This document shows, piece by piece, positions 8,177 to 16,869 of a DNA stretch of 64,000 nucleotides. Location: positions 1 through 64,000 of the forward strand of contig CBDEGK010000001.1 of the NCBI GenBank assembly GCA_965237855.1, written 5' to 3'. Every line of letters begins with the position of its first letter. The first letter of the stretch is position 1. The notes beneath the pieces were generated by a model. It searched no databases, was not told the DNA's origin, and saw only the letters and a program-made list of their open reading frames with translations. Source of the stretch: CBDEGK01 sp965237855 (GTDB taxonomy: Bacteria > Pseudomonadota > Gammaproteobacteria > Pseudomonadales > Halieaceae). A program made the position numbers and the translations under genes.

Positions 8177-8916
8177 GACAGGCTGTTGCCTCCATCTATC
8201 AATTGATCGGTTCCCGTCATAAAGGCGGATTCGTCGGAGGCCAGGAATACTACCAGGTTGGAGACCTCTTCGCGCTCACCGACGCGAGAGAGGGGGGTAG
8301 AGTCACCCAGTCGCGCCATGGCTTCTTCCGCTTCCTTGCTGTTGAACATGCCGGTGTTATCTATGGCGCCTGGGCAGATGGCGTTCACCCGTATATTGTC
8401 GGTGCCCAGTTCGCTGGCGGCACACTTGGTGATGCCACGGATGGCCCACTTGGAAGCGCTGTACACGGAATAGAAAGGCATACCCACGTAGCCCGCCATG
8501 GACGACAGGTTGATGATGGAGCCGCCGCCGCGTGCTTTCATGTGTGGCGCCACCTTCTGGATGCCCAGCCAGCTGCCGGCCACGTTGACATCGAGTATTT
8601 TGCGTAGCTTGTCCACGTTCTCTTCGCCGAAGCTGCCAAAACTGTGAATGCCGGCATTATTAATCAGGATGTCGATGCCGCCGAAGTGGTCCAGGGTGGA
8701 TTGCACCACCTGTTCCCAGTCGGACTCGCTGCTTACATCCTGTTGGATAAACATTGCCGCGTCGCCCAGGTCAGCGGCAAGGGTCTCACCGGCCTCGCTG
8801 TTCACGTCGGTAAACACCACGCTGGCGCCCTCGGCCACCAGTCGCCTGGCGTGAGACTCGCCCATACCCGCGGCACCGCCGGTGAGTATGACGACTTTGT
8901 CTTTCAATCTTTGCAT
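8173..8916 (-). CDS. Short-chain dehydrogenase/reductase (classical SDR, hydroxysteroid-dehydrogenase-like)
   Basis: A 247-residue classical SDR that should oxidise or reduce an alcohol/ketone with NAD(P)(H). The cofactor motif TGGAAGMG is at about 12-19, NNAG at about 87-90, and the catalytic Ser...Tyr-x3-Lys appears as NLSSMAGYVGMPFYSVYSASK. Asp at the end of beta-2 (VVFTDVN) favours NAD. It resembles 3alpha/20beta-hydroxysteroid dehydrogenases in general pattern, but substrate cannot be set by eye. It lies 4 bases after the P450 gene and overlaps the phosphatase gene, so it probably acts on the P450 product. Confidence 0.88.
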   Translation of the reverse strand: MQRLKDKVVILTGGAAGMGESHARRLVAEGASVVFTDVNSEAGETLAADLGDAAMFIQQDVSSESDWEQVVQSTLDHFGGIDILINNAGIHSFGSFGEENVDKLRKILDVNVAGSWLGIQKVAPHMKARGGGSIINLSSMAGYVGMPFYSVYSASKWAIRGITKCAASELGTDNIRVNAICPGAIDNTGMFNSKEAEEAMARLGDSTPLSRVGEREEVSNLVVFLASDESAFMTGTDQLIDGGNSLS

Positions 8917-8920
8917 GGGG

Positions 8921-10129
8921 TTAGCGTCCTGTTAAGCGAACCGGCATCTGCTTGAAGCCCTGAATGTTGTTGGATCGTATATAGGCGGTGTCACCGGCCA
9001 TCTCAATGGCGGAGAACGTCTGGAAAAACTCCTCAAAGAAAATCCGTGCCTCCATCCGCGCCAGGTTGGCACCCAGGCACAGGTGGATACCGTGGCCAAA
9101 GGCCATGTGAGGATTGGGCGTCCGCGCTATATTGAAGTCCATCGGATTCTCAAACACCTCCTCGTCGAAATTGGCGGAGCTGTATAGCATTACCACCTTG
9201 TCACCTTCCTTGATGGCCTGGCCGCGAATCTCGGTATCGCAGGTGGCGGTGCGGCGGAAATAGTGCAGGGGGCAGGTCCAGCGCAGCATTTCTTCTACCG
9301 CGAGAGGTAGTTGGTCAGGGTTTGCCTGCAACTGCTGGTAAAGCTCCGGGCGCTGTATCAATTCGTACATGCCGGAACTGATCAGGCCGCGGGTGGTTTC
9401 ATTGCCGGCCACGGTGAGCTGGATGAACAGGCCGGCAAATTCCACTTCATCCACCAGTCGTCCGTCGACCTCCTGGGTGGTAAGCAGGGTGACCAGATCA
9501 TTGCCGTCCTTGCCCTTGCGTTCGCTGGCGAGTTGAAAGCCATAAGTACCCATTTCCACCGAGGCATTGTTGACCTCCTCAGGGGTGCCGCCCAGGTCCG
9601 GGTCTGTGCCCGAGGTCTGCATATCCGACCACTGTCGAATCTGTGGCCACATGTCTTCGGGAATTTCCAGCATGGAACCGATCACGGCGGTGGGCAGATC
9701 ACCGGCCAGGGATTCCACGAAGTTTACTTCACCATTCCCGTCAACAGAGTCCCGCGCAGCATTCATGATGCCGCGGGTGATGGCGCGCACTTTCGGTTCC
9801 AGCTCTGCCAGCATTTTGGAAGTAAAGCGGGTAATCACTGCCCGCCGGATAGGGCCATGGTTGGGTGGGTCCATGCCCAGCAACTGCCCCTGGGCCATGG
9901 CCAGTATTTCCGGCTCCAGGTCGTCTACCATGACAAAGCCCTTCTGCGCCGAGAAGGTTTTGTTGTCGCGGGATGCGGCCAATACATCGACGTGTTTGCT
10001 CAGGGCCCAGTAGCCGCCACCATCGGGATGTTTCTGCCAGTGCACGGGGTCGTTTTCCCGCAGCCAGGCAAATTGTTCATGGGGGATGCCCTGGAGATAG
10101 TTGTCAGGGTTATATATATCAATCTGCAC
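8921..10129 (-). CDS. Cytochrome P450
   Basis: A soluble class I bacterial P450 (402 residues) that should hydroxylate a hydrophobic substrate using ferredoxin-delivered electrons. The I-helix AGNETTRG supplies the oxygen-activating Glu-Thr. ExxR reads EEMLR, and the haem loop FGHGIHLCLGANLARME has Cys near 351. I chose GTG at 10129 because AAAGGAAAG stands just before it; the upstream frame to 10237 would overlap the tetR gene. The segment LLGMDPPNHGPIRRAV is typical of the CYP125/142-like group, which includes steroid side-chain hydroxylases, but assignment needs alignment. It is cotranscribed with tetR (24-base gap) and the SDR. Confidence 0.9.
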   Translation of the reverse strand: MQIDIYNPDNYLQGIPHEQFAWLRENDPVHWQKHPDGGGYWALSKHVDVLAASRDNKTFSAQKGFVMVDDLEPEILAMAQGQLLGMDPPNHGPIRRAVITRFTSKMLAELEPKVRAITRGIMNAARDSVDGNGEVNFVESLAGDLPTAVIGSMLEIPEDMWPQIRQWSDMQTSGTDPDLGGTPEEVNNASVEMGTYGFQLASERKGKDGNDLVTLLTTQEVDGRLVDEVEFAGLFIQLTVAGNETTRGLISSGMYELIQRPELYQQLQANPDQLPLAVEEMLRWTCPLHYFRRTATCDTEIRGQAIKEGDKVVMLYSSANFDEEVFENPMDFNIARTPNPHMAFGHGIHLCLGANLARMEARIFFEEFFQTFSAIEMAGDTAYIRSNNIQGFKQMPVRLTGR

Positions 10130-10152
10130 GGGCTTTCCTTTTGTCGGCTGAT

Positions 10153-10794
10153 TCAGGTTTCTGAAAGGATATGATCGAACAGATCGCGAGCTTCTTCCAG
10201 TTTTTCGAAAATGGGGAACTCGGGATTGAGTGCCCAATTGATCATCAGGTTGTTGAAAGTACCGACGACCATGTCGGCGAGAATATCGGCAGAGAAGCGT
10301 CCGCTCAAGTCGCCGTTGTCGATGCCGCTTTGAAAAACCTGGTGGAATTGTTGCTGGATACTCACGCTGACATCGCGCAAGGGATTGTCTTCCTCCGGCG
10401 AGGCGGGCAGGACGGTTATCAATTTGCGGTCGATTTCTGTGTAGGTGGCGATGTTCTTTTCAATGAACACGATCATGGCGGAGACGCGGTCGCGGGTGCC
10501 GTGATGGTTGGTCAATACCTCATCCATCATACCCTCGGCGGATTTGAAAACGCGGCTCCGACTCAGTTCGCGCAACAAGGCCTGTTTGTCCGGGTAGTAG
10601 CCGTAGAAGGTGCGTCTGGCCACATCGGCGAGGGAGCAAATTTGCTCGATACTGGTGTCCTTAATGCCCTGATCCTTGAACAGCGCGTAGGCGGCATCCT
10701 GAATGCGTGCGCGTATTTCCAGCTTGCGCTTTTCTCGCCGGCCGCCGCTGCGGCCGGTCTCTGGGAGGGGGTTCAAGGTTTCAGTGGCATCCAT
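10153..10794 (-). CDS. TetR-family transcriptional regulator
   Basis: A 213-residue TetR-type repressor. The N-terminal HTH is at about 28-70 (RIQDAAYALFKDQGIKDTSIEQICSLADVARRTFYGYYPDKQALL); the C-terminal half is a ligand-binding domain of unknown specificity. It heads the operon with the P450, SDR and phosphatase and diverges from the amidohydrolase-Rieske operon, so it probably controls both through the palindrome at 10851-10866. Start: ATG at 10794. The effector is unknown; a pathway intermediate, perhaps a CoA ester, would be usual. Confidence 0.9.
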   Translation of the reverse strand: MDATETLNPLPETGRSGGRREKRKLEIRARIQDAAYALFKDQGIKDTSIEQICSLADVARRTFYGYYPDKQALLRELSRSRVFKSAEGMMDEVLTNHHGTRDRVSAMIVFIEKNIATYTEIDRKLITVLPASPEEDNPLRDVSVSIQQQFHQVFQSGIDNGDLSGRFSADILADMVVGTFNNLMINWALNPEFPIFEKLEEARDLFDHILSET

Positions 10795-10850
10795 TAAATT
10801 TCTGCAATCAGTTGCATCTGTGGAGAGTATAGTCTATAAAAGTATACAAA

Positions 10851-10866
10851 TGAGCACAATTGCTCA
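10851..10866. promoter_or_regulatory. Candidate TetR operator
   Basis: Perfect 6-4-6 palindrome TGAGCACAATTGCTCA in the 116-base divergent gap between tetR (10794) and the amidohydrolase gene (10911). A second short palindrome, TATAGTCTATA, lies at 10828-10838. Either could bind the neighbouring TetR protein; the pairing is inferred from position. Confidence 0.5.
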
Positions 10867-10910
10867 AATGTTTATTTTTATAAGTTGCTGGAATAACCGC
10901 AGGAGTTCTT

Positions 10911-12122
10911 ATGTCTGATCGTCTAATCGTGGTGTCCTCCGACTGCCATGCCGGGCTTCCCATTGCTCAATATAAGCCCTATATCGAGGAAAAGTTTCAC
11001 GAAATCCTCGATATGGCGGTGCCGATCACCATTGAAATGTCCAATAAGGCCTCTGAGAGCTTCCTGATCAAGGAAATCAACGACGAGTGGCGCAAGGGCA
11101 ATGAAAAGCGTCTGACCGGCGCCTGGGTTTACGACCAGCGTGTGAAAATGCTGGATGAAGACGGCATTGCCGCAGAAATTCTATTCCCGGACGGTATCAC
11201 TGAAGTGAATACGCCTCCCTTTGGCGCGGGACTGTCCATGCCAACCAAGAATATGACCCCGGAACTACAGTGGGCGGGCGCTATGGCGCACAATCGTTGG
11301 CTGTCTGAATTCTGCGCCAACAATCCCGATCGCCATTTCGGCGTGGGAATTATTCCGCTGCTGTGGAGCGTTGAAACTGCCATCGAGAACATGCGCTGGT
11401 GCTATGACAACGGTCTGCGGCATGTGATGATTCCCGTGCAGACGCATGAGTTTCCCGGCTACAACCACACTAAATACGATCCCTTCTGGGAGGCTTGTGA
11501 AAGCCTCGGCATGATGGTGCATTTTCATTCGGGTCCCGGTCCCCAGGAAGAATTCTTCGGCCCCGGCTGGCCGACCGAAACCTCCGATGAATATGTGGGT
11601 GCGATGGGCCTGTACGTTTCCGAGGTGATGTGGTGGCTGTATCGCCCGTTAGCGTTCATGATCTGGGGTGGCGTATTCGAGCGATTCCCGAAACTGAAAG
11701 CCTGCATGACCGAAGGTGGCACCAACTGGATGCTGGAGTTCTGGTTGCGTATGCTCGATTTCCACGCTACCACAGGCCCCGAAAGTGCCAAGCTTGGAGA
11801 TTACACGGCGCATCTGACTATGAAACCCTCCGAATACTTTATGCGCAACGTAGGCGTTGGTGCCTCCTGTGCCAAGCGCGCCGATATGGAAGTGTGTGAA
11901 TTCCTGGGCAAAGACAAATTGATGTGGGGGAGTGACTATCCCCATCCCGAGGGCACCTGGCCGCATACCAAAGCGCGTTTGGTGGAGAACTTCAGTGGTT
12001 TCTCGGAAGAAGATATTCGCAAGGTGCTCGGCGAAAACGCCATCAATTGGTACGGCTTGTCTGAATCCGCCCTGCAGCCAATTGCCGATCGTATCGGTCC
12101 CACCTACAGCCAGTTTCAGTAA
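10911..12122 (+). CDS. Amidohydrolase family 2 protein (metal-dependent TIM-barrel hydrolase or decarboxylase)
   Basis: A 403-residue amidohydrolase-2 protein. Likely metal ligands are in SSDCHAG (residues 9-15), the His of MVHFHSG (about 205) and the Asp of MWGSDYPHPEG (about 343). This family includes hydrolases and non-oxidative decarboxylases such as ACMSD and related enzymes, so the reaction could be C-C or C-N cleavage. AGGAG 7 bases before the ATG is a good ribosome site. It is the first gene of a five-gene rightward run (Rieske, decarboxylase-like, SDR, esterase), divergent from the tetR/P450 operon. Confidence 0.8.
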   Translation: MSDRLIVVSSDCHAGLPIAQYKPYIEEKFHEILDMAVPITIEMSNKASESFLIKEINDEWRKGNEKRLTGAWVYDQRVKMLDEDGIAAEILFPDGITEVNTPPFGAGLSMPTKNMTPELQWAGAMAHNRWLSEFCANNPDRHFGVGIIPLLWSVETAIENMRWCYDNGLRHVMIPVQTHEFPGYNHTKYDPFWEACESLGMMVHFHSGPGPQEEFFGPGWPTETSDEYVGAMGLYVSEVMWWLYRPLAFMIWGGVFERFPKLKACMTEGGTNWMLEFWLRMLDFHATTGPESAKLGDYTAHLTMKPSEYFMRNVGVGASCAKRADMEVCEFLGKDKLMWGSDYPHPEGTWPHTKARLVENFSGFSEEDIRKVLGENAINWYGLSESALQPIADRIGPTYSQFQ

Positions 12123-12134
12123 GAGGTCGTTGCA

Positions 12135-13079
12135 ATGAGTATTGGTGTTTGTGAGTCCAAGTTGGACATCGGTCTGGACTTTCCCATTGGTTGGTATTCC
12201 GTAGGCCGAGGCCGCGAGATCGGTAGCGGTGAAGTGCAGCGGGTGTTTGCCTTTGACCGGGAGCTGGCGCTGTACCGCACGCGCTCGGGTGTAGCCGTGG
12301 TTACTGACGCATTTTGTCCGCACCTCGGTGCTCACCTGGGTGTGGAAGGCCGGGTGGTGGGAGAGAGCATTCGTTGTCCCTTTCACGGCTGGCGCTATGA
12401 TACCGCTGGGAACTGTGTAGAAATTCCCTATTGCGACGAAATTCCTGAGCGTGCCAAGGTGCGTTCCTGGCATGTTAGTGAAACCAATGGCGACATCATG
12501 GTCTGGTATCACCCGGAGGGTGAGGCACCGGGCTGGGAAGTTCCGGAGTTGGAGGAGCTGAGCAGCGAGGATTGGAGTGAGCCGCAGTACTGGGAAGTCA
12601 CGATCCCCAATCACGTGCAGAACATCGCTGAAAACACCTGCGACCCGGAGCACTTTCAGTATGTGCACCGCATGCAGGACACGCCGCCCTCCAAGGTTGA
12701 GATTGCGGATGATGGCAGGGTACTGCATATGGTGGCGGATGCCAGCCATGCAGCGAATCCCAATACGCTGGACGTCACCATGCATAACCCGGGCCTGGCG
12801 ATTGTCAGAACCATTTACGGCCCTGGCGCTGAAATGATGGTGTATTCGACCGCGCAGCCAACATCTCCGAATGAAACCCTTATGCGCTGGACACTGACCG
12901 TGCGCAAAGAAATTGTCGACCTGGTGGGCGATGACGTGATGCGTGGTATCAAGGCTGGTATCGATGACGACTTGCCGATCTGGCGCCACAAGATCTATCG
13001 CGAAAAACCCGTCTTCTGTAAAGGTGACACCTCCCTGGTGGGCTTTCGGAAGTGGGTTAAACAGTTCTATATCAACTAA
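12135..13079 (+). CDS. Rieske non-haem iron oxygenase, KshA-like
   Basis: A 314-residue oxygenase subunit. The Rieske [2Fe-2S] motif is C61-x-H63...C81-x2-H84 (CPHLGAH / CPFHGW). The mononuclear iron site appears as N167-x2-D170-x2-H173-x4-H178 (NTCDPEHFQYVH). The short length and motif spacing resemble KshA, the oxygenase of 3-ketosteroid 9alpha-hydroxylase, and other Rieske monooxygenases rather than the larger dioxygenase alpha subunits. It needs a reductase, which is not in the window. It starts 12 bases after the amidohydrolase gene. Steroid activity is a hypothesis from architecture only. Confidence 0.85.
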   Translation: MSIGVCESKLDIGLDFPIGWYSVGRGREIGSGEVQRVFAFDRELALYRTRSGVAVVTDAFCPHLGAHLGVEGRVVGESIRCPFHGWRYDTAGNCVEIPYCDEIPERAKVRSWHVSETNGDIMVWYHPEGEAPGWEVPELEELSSEDWSEPQYWEVTIPNHVQNIAENTCDPEHFQYVHRMQDTPPSKVEIADDGRVLHMVADASHAANPNTLDVTMHNPGLAIVRTIYGPGAEMMVYSTAQPTSPNETLMRWTLTVRKEIVDLVGDDVMRGIKAGIDDDLPIWRHKIYREKPVFCKGDTSLVGFRKWVKQFYIN

Positions 13080-13103
13080 AACAACATTTACAGGTAATTA
13101 TTT

Positions 13104-13874
13104 ATGACTGATTCAATTCAAGGAAACACTGGTGACATTCTCAATTGGCCCATGCTGAAGATCAGGTACCGCACTGATGCGGACAAGATTGCCGAGCTGT
13201 TACCCCCCGGTATTGAGCCCGGTGCCGAGCCGGTAGTTACTCTGACAATCTACAACTTTCCGGTGCCGAACGTGCCCGAGTACGGTGTGGTGACTTCTGT
13301 TGATGCGGACTACAACGGTGTTCAAGGTGAGTATGTGCTGGGCTACGGTATCGACCAGGAATCCGCTATCTTCATATCCCAGGAAACCAATGGTCAGCCC
13401 AAGTATCCTTGCGAAACCAGTTACTACCGTATGTTGGACCAGGTTTCTGCCCGCTGTACTCACCAGGGTTATACCTTCCTGGAGTTCAACGGCACTTCTT
13501 CCGGCGTCGATGAGCCGATGGATGAGTGGACTCACAACGAGTGGTGGATCAAAGTATCCCGCGCCGTCAGCGTTGGCGGTCCCGCCACCGGTTACGATTT
13601 CCCGCCTCATGTCGTGCACGTGGCTAGTAAGTATGGGACCCAGCGCCGGGAAGCTGTGGACGGCACCCTGGTACTGCGTGACAGCCCCTGGGATCCGTTG
13701 GCCAGCAAGCTGCCGATGCGTGAGCAACTGTCCGCCTACCTGTGGTGGCCGATCTTCCTGGACCGCACCATGGAATTGGCCGGCGAGCTGGACGGTGAAG
13801 CCTTCCTGCCGTTTGTCGACACCATCTCCGGTTCCCGCTGGCCTGGCCAGAACGGCGCCCCGGCCGGTATTTAA
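13104..13874 (+). CDS. Acetoacetate decarboxylase-like protein
   Basis: A 256-residue member of the ADC superfamily. Residues about 20-40 (KIAELLPPGIEPGAEPVVTLTIYNFPVPN) and the core segment SQETNGQPKYPCETSYY match the family layout, in which a Lys forms a Schiff base with a keto acid; the Lys of QPKYP is the candidate. ADC-like proteins can also act as aldolases or hydratases, so decarboxylation is not certain. It is embedded between a Rieske oxygenase and an SDR, so a beta-keto acid intermediate is plausible. Its stop directly abuts the next ATG (TAAATG). Confidence 0.75.
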   Translation: MTDSIQGNTGDILNWPMLKIRYRTDADKIAELLPPGIEPGAEPVVTLTIYNFPVPNVPEYGVVTSVDADYNGVQGEYVLGYGIDQESAIFISQETNGQPKYPCETSYYRMLDQVSARCTHQGYTFLEFNGTSSGVDEPMDEWTHNEWWIKVSRAVSVGGPATGYDFPPHVVHVASKYGTQRREAVDGTLVLRDSPWDPLASKLPMREQLSAYLWWPIFLDRTMELAGELDGEAFLPFVDTISGSRWPGQNGAPAGI

Positions 13875-14759
13875 ATGAAAGACTTTACCGATAAGGTCGC
13901 CATCATCACTGGTGGCGCCAGCGGTGTCGGCCGCTCTCTCGCTTTTGCCCTGGGCAAGCGCGGTGCCAAAATTGTGGTGGGCGATGTCGACAAGAGCGCA
14001 CTTGAAACGGTGGCGAAGGAGCTGGCAGAGGCGGGTATTACCGCCGTTGCCGAGTTCTGCGATGTCACTTCCACCAAGAGCCTGTCTGCGGTCGCAGACA
14101 AGGCTGTCGCCGAGTTCGGTGGCATGCACCTGGTGTTTGCCAATGCCGGCATCGGCGCCGGTGAGTCGGGCAATATCTGGGAGTATTCTGATAAGGACTG
14201 GGACTGGACGCTCAACGTCAACCTGTGGGGTGTCATCAATTCCATCAAGGTGTTCATGCCGCGCCTGATCGAGCAGGGCGAAGAATCTCATTTCGCCATT
14301 ACCGGTTCCGGCAATGGCGCTTTCATTGTGCTGCCAGACTGCCCGGATTACACCGCCACCAAGGCGGCGGTGCAGAGCATCACCGAGAACCTGCATTTCC
14401 AGGCCACGGCCATGAATGCGCCGGTTAAGATCAGTGCCCTGTTCCCGGGGCCCTATGTCGTGGACACCGGTCTGTTCAACTCCGGTCGGGTGCGTCCAGA
14501 AGAACTCAAGAAGGAGTTTGAGGGGGACGGCAACGAAACCGGTATCAATTCAGTCGATGACATGAAGAAGATGGCGGCGGAATATGGCATTGAAATGAAT
14601 GTCACCCATCCCGACGAGGTGGCAGAAATGGCGGTGGCCGGTATCGAACAGGATGCTTTCTGGCTGTTGAAAACCACGCCGGAAACCGATGCCAAGATAC
14701 AGGCGCGGGCCGACATGATTCTGAATCGGACCACACCCGTACCCCCCATGATGGGCTAA
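13875..14759 (+). CDS. Short-chain dehydrogenase/reductase
   Basis: A 294-residue classical SDR with cofactor motif TGGASGVG (about 12-19), NANAG in place of NNAG (about 87-91), and the catalytic pair in YTATK preceded by ITGSGNG. The protein is about 40 residues longer than minimal SDRs, mainly in the substrate loop and C-terminus (EELKKEFEGDGNETGINSVDDMKK). The start codon follows the decarboxylase-like gene without a gap. It probably handles an alcohol or ketone made by the Rieske/P450 enzymes. Confidence 0.87.
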   Translation: MKDFTDKVAIITGGASGVGRSLAFALGKRGAKIVVGDVDKSALETVAKELAEAGITAVAEFCDVTSTKSLSAVADKAVAEFGGMHLVFANAGIGAGESGNIWEYSDKDWDWTLNVNLWGVINSIKVFMPRLIEQGEESHFAITGSGNGAFIVLPDCPDYTATKAAVQSITENLHFQATAMNAPVKISALFPGPYVVDTGLFNSGRVRPEELKKEFEGDGNETGINSVDDMKKMAAEYGIEMNVTHPDEVAEMAVAGIEQDAFWLLKTTPETDAKIQARADMILNRTTPVPPMMG

Positions 14760-14798
14760 CATGCATCCCTCACATTGCTAACGAGAGACTGAGAAAGG

Positions 14799-15875
14799 GT
14801 GATCAGGAATCTGGCAGTAGTGACAATGGCGCTGTTCTGGCTAATAATCCTGTTCGCGCCCTTGTCCACTGCACAATCACTGCAACGATTTACCATGCAG
14901 CACGATGGCATCGAGCGCGAGTATTTTGTCTATGTGCCTTCTGCTGTCCAAAAGGGAAAGCCGCTACCGGTTGTGCTGGGGCTGCATGGTTATCTCAGTA
15001 CAGCCACCGGGTTTGCCTCTTACCATGGCCTCAACCAACACGCCGAGGCAGAGGGCTACTATGCTATTTATCCTCAGGGTTCGCAGTTTGTTGTGGGTTC
15101 AGGCGAGGAGGCCTGGCGAATAACCTCATGGAATGATCTGACAGCGAACCAGTCAAGCTCAACGAAGCCATCTCATTGCGCCGAAGACCACATAAAGTAC
15201 CCCTGCCCACCCGAGTGTGGTGATTGTGGCGAGTGTGGCTGGTTGTCCTGTTACGATGATGTCGGTTTCCTTACCCGCGTTTTGAATCAGGTGGAAGCTG
15301 AGTTCAATACAGATTTGCATCGCTACTACCTGCTGGGGGTGAGCAACGGCGGCATGATGGCTTTTCGGGTCGGTTGCGATCTGTCGGAGCGTTTTGCAGC
15401 AGTGGCCCCCATTATTGGACAGCTGGCACCGGGTTTTGCCTGTGGTCCCAGCACGGACTTACCGATGATCCATTTAGCGGGTGGTTTGGACAATACCATC
15501 CGCCCTGATGGAAAGCCGGGAAGGGATGGTTATATCTATGCCAGCGCGGAGGTTTCCGCTGCTGTGTGGGCAAAAAGTATGCAGTGTGACACCGGTCCCG
15601 CGCCCTGGAACAATAACCTGGCACGAGGAACTGGCCTGAGCTGCACCGCCTACACGGATTGTCGTGTCGCAGGGCAAGAGGTGGTCCGTTGCATCCTTCC
15701 AGAGGGCGATCACAACTGGCCGGGGCAGCGGGTGGCGGATATGCCGGCCACCTGTGTCACGTCAGAACAGAAGAGAAGTATGCCAGGGCGGGCTGCTTGC
15801 CCGCCGGAAGAGGGTGCATACACCCACTGGGGTATGGATCTCGTGTGGGCCTTTTTCAACCGCTACCAGCTGTAG
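14799..15875 (+). CDS. Secreted PHB-depolymerase/feruloyl-esterase-type alpha/beta hydrolase
   Basis: An exported serine esterase of about 350 residues. It has a signal peptide (hydrophobic FWLIILFAPLSTA then cleavage near AQS), an oxyanion loop in LPVVLGLHGYLS and the nucleophile elbow GVSNGG. The catalytic His is probably in EGDHNWPG near the C-terminus. A Cys-rich insert (CPPECGDCGECGWLSC, about residues 131-146) suggests disulfides. The frame can begin at GTG 14799 or at ATG 14826, the latter also giving a complete signal peptide. It may hydrolyse an extracellular polyester or ester that feeds the operon; substrate unknown. Confidence 0.75.
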   Translation: MIRNLAVVTMALFWLIILFAPLSTAQSLQRFTMQHDGIEREYFVYVPSAVQKGKPLPVVLGLHGYLSTATGFASYHGLNQHAEAEGYYAIYPQGSQFVVGSGEEAWRITSWNDLTANQSSSTKPSHCAEDHIKYPCPPECGDCGECGWLSCYDDVGFLTRVLNQVEAEFNTDLHRYYLLGVSNGGMMAFRVGCDLSERFAAVAPIIGQLAPGFACGPSTDLPMIHLAGGLDNTIRPDGKPGRDGYIYASAEVSAAVWAKSMQCDTGPAPWNNNLARGTGLSCTAYTDCRVAGQEVVRCILPEGDHNWPGQRVADMPATCVTSEQKRSMPGRAACPPEEGAYTHWGMDLVWAFFNRYQL

Positions 15876-15936
15876 CTACTGAATTCCGGAAATGTAATGT
15901 CGCCCGCTAACTTTCCTCAAGTATGGGAGCGTGGAT

Positions 15937-16608
15937 TCACGCGCCTAGCCATGATGTGAATCTTGATTTTTCGCGAATCAACCCATCCTGGTTGTAGTGG
16001 TGGACGCAATATAGCGCCCATGAATCTTCAAACGCCATCTCCAGGTCGCCAGTTACCGAGGTCGTGCCCTGTCCGATTTCCCCGTAGGTAAACTCGAAAC
16101 TACCGGTCGAGCGCGCGAGTGCAATGTGGAAGGGTTCACCATTGAACTTGTTGATGATTGGACTACCGGTACTCTTCACGACGCCTGGAATGTCGACTTT
16201 CGCTGTTCTGAGCTCGAGGTTCACATTGAGATCGATGGGCAGGAACAGTGTCTCGAAAAACTCAGAGCATAAGGAGCCGAAAACAGAGAAATGATTGGTG
16301 AGAGGCACGCATGCTTCGCCCGAAATAATCGTTTCGAGAGCTATTCGTTGAGCCTCGTCTGCCCGCTCGTCAATAATGATCTGACGCTTGCCGTTGCCCT
16401 CGTCGATCTCGCCAGGGTATATGCAAAGCAGCGCCCAATTCAGCCTCGCGAGCGGTGTGTTGTTGAAATGACCTTCAACGACTGTGCCTACATAAGTGAA
16501 CTGACAATTTCCGTGTGTTGTGGGCTCGTTGAATTGACAGCCGCAGCTCACGGAACAATTGCAGTTGTCGTAAGTTTCGCTCTTGAATAACCATTGATCA
16601 GCCATCAT
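15937..16608 (-). CDS. DUF1326 family protein
   Basis: A 223-residue DUF1326 protein of unknown function. The N-terminal ADQWLFKSETYDNCNCSVSCGCQF pattern is typical of the family; its clustered Cys residues may bind metal. I chose the ATG at 16608 because GGAGG stands 6 bases upstream; a longer frame to 16641 lacks this. It converges on the esterase gene (62-base gap) and diverges from the acyl-CoA synthetase. There is no obvious operon partner. Confidence 0.75.
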   Translation of the reverse strand: MMADQWLFKSETYDNCNCSVSCGCQFNEPTTHGNCQFTYVGTVVEGHFNNTPLARLNWALLCIYPGEIDEGNGKRQIIIDERADEAQRIALETIISGEACVPLTNHFSVFGSLCSEFFETLFLPIDLNVNLELRTAKVDIPGVVKSTGSPIINKFNGEPFHIALARSTGSFEFTYGEIGQGTTSVTGDLEMAFEDSWALYCVHHYNQDGLIREKSRFTSWLGA

Positions 16609-16827
16609 TCCGATCCTCCGCAAATTTGTCATCGAGCGCATGTCCGCAGACTTTCTAAGAATAGTTCATTCTGAGGCAGCTAGAATTCTTCAGGCCCCAC
16701 TCGTCTCCAGATCACCCAATTAGATGGGATTGTGGCCCAATGTATGCGTTATTCTAGCTATACGCGCCCATAATGGGCTGACCGGAAATGTGTCGTTTTT
16801 GACCGATGCCGAGCTTGTTCGACATCT

Positions 16828-16849
16828 AACGCCAACCTATGCTGGCGTT
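16828..16849. promoter_or_regulatory. Stem-loop in the leader of the acyl-CoA synthetase gene
   Basis: AACGCCA (16828-16834) and TGGCGTT (16843-16849) pair perfectly around an 8-base loop, ending about 20 bases before the GTG start. It could be an operator or an mRNA leader hairpin. There is no U-run, so it is not a simple terminator. Confidence 0.35.
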
Positions 16850-16869
16850 CTTGCTTTCAGGAGATAGTC

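Noticed and set aside
9311..10174. A 287-codon frame antisense to the P450
   Set aside because: The P450 motifs are complete on the other strand; the frame has no motif.
11649..12989. A 446-codon open frame antisense to the amidohydrolase and Rieske genes
   Set aside because: It spans two well-supported genes on the other strand, shows no family motif, and its composition (many His/Gly/Arg) is what antisense of GC-rich codons gives.
13200..14396. A 398-codon antisense frame over the decarboxylase-like and SDR genes
   Set aside because: Both sense genes have clear motifs; the antisense product matches nothing and has no ribosome site.
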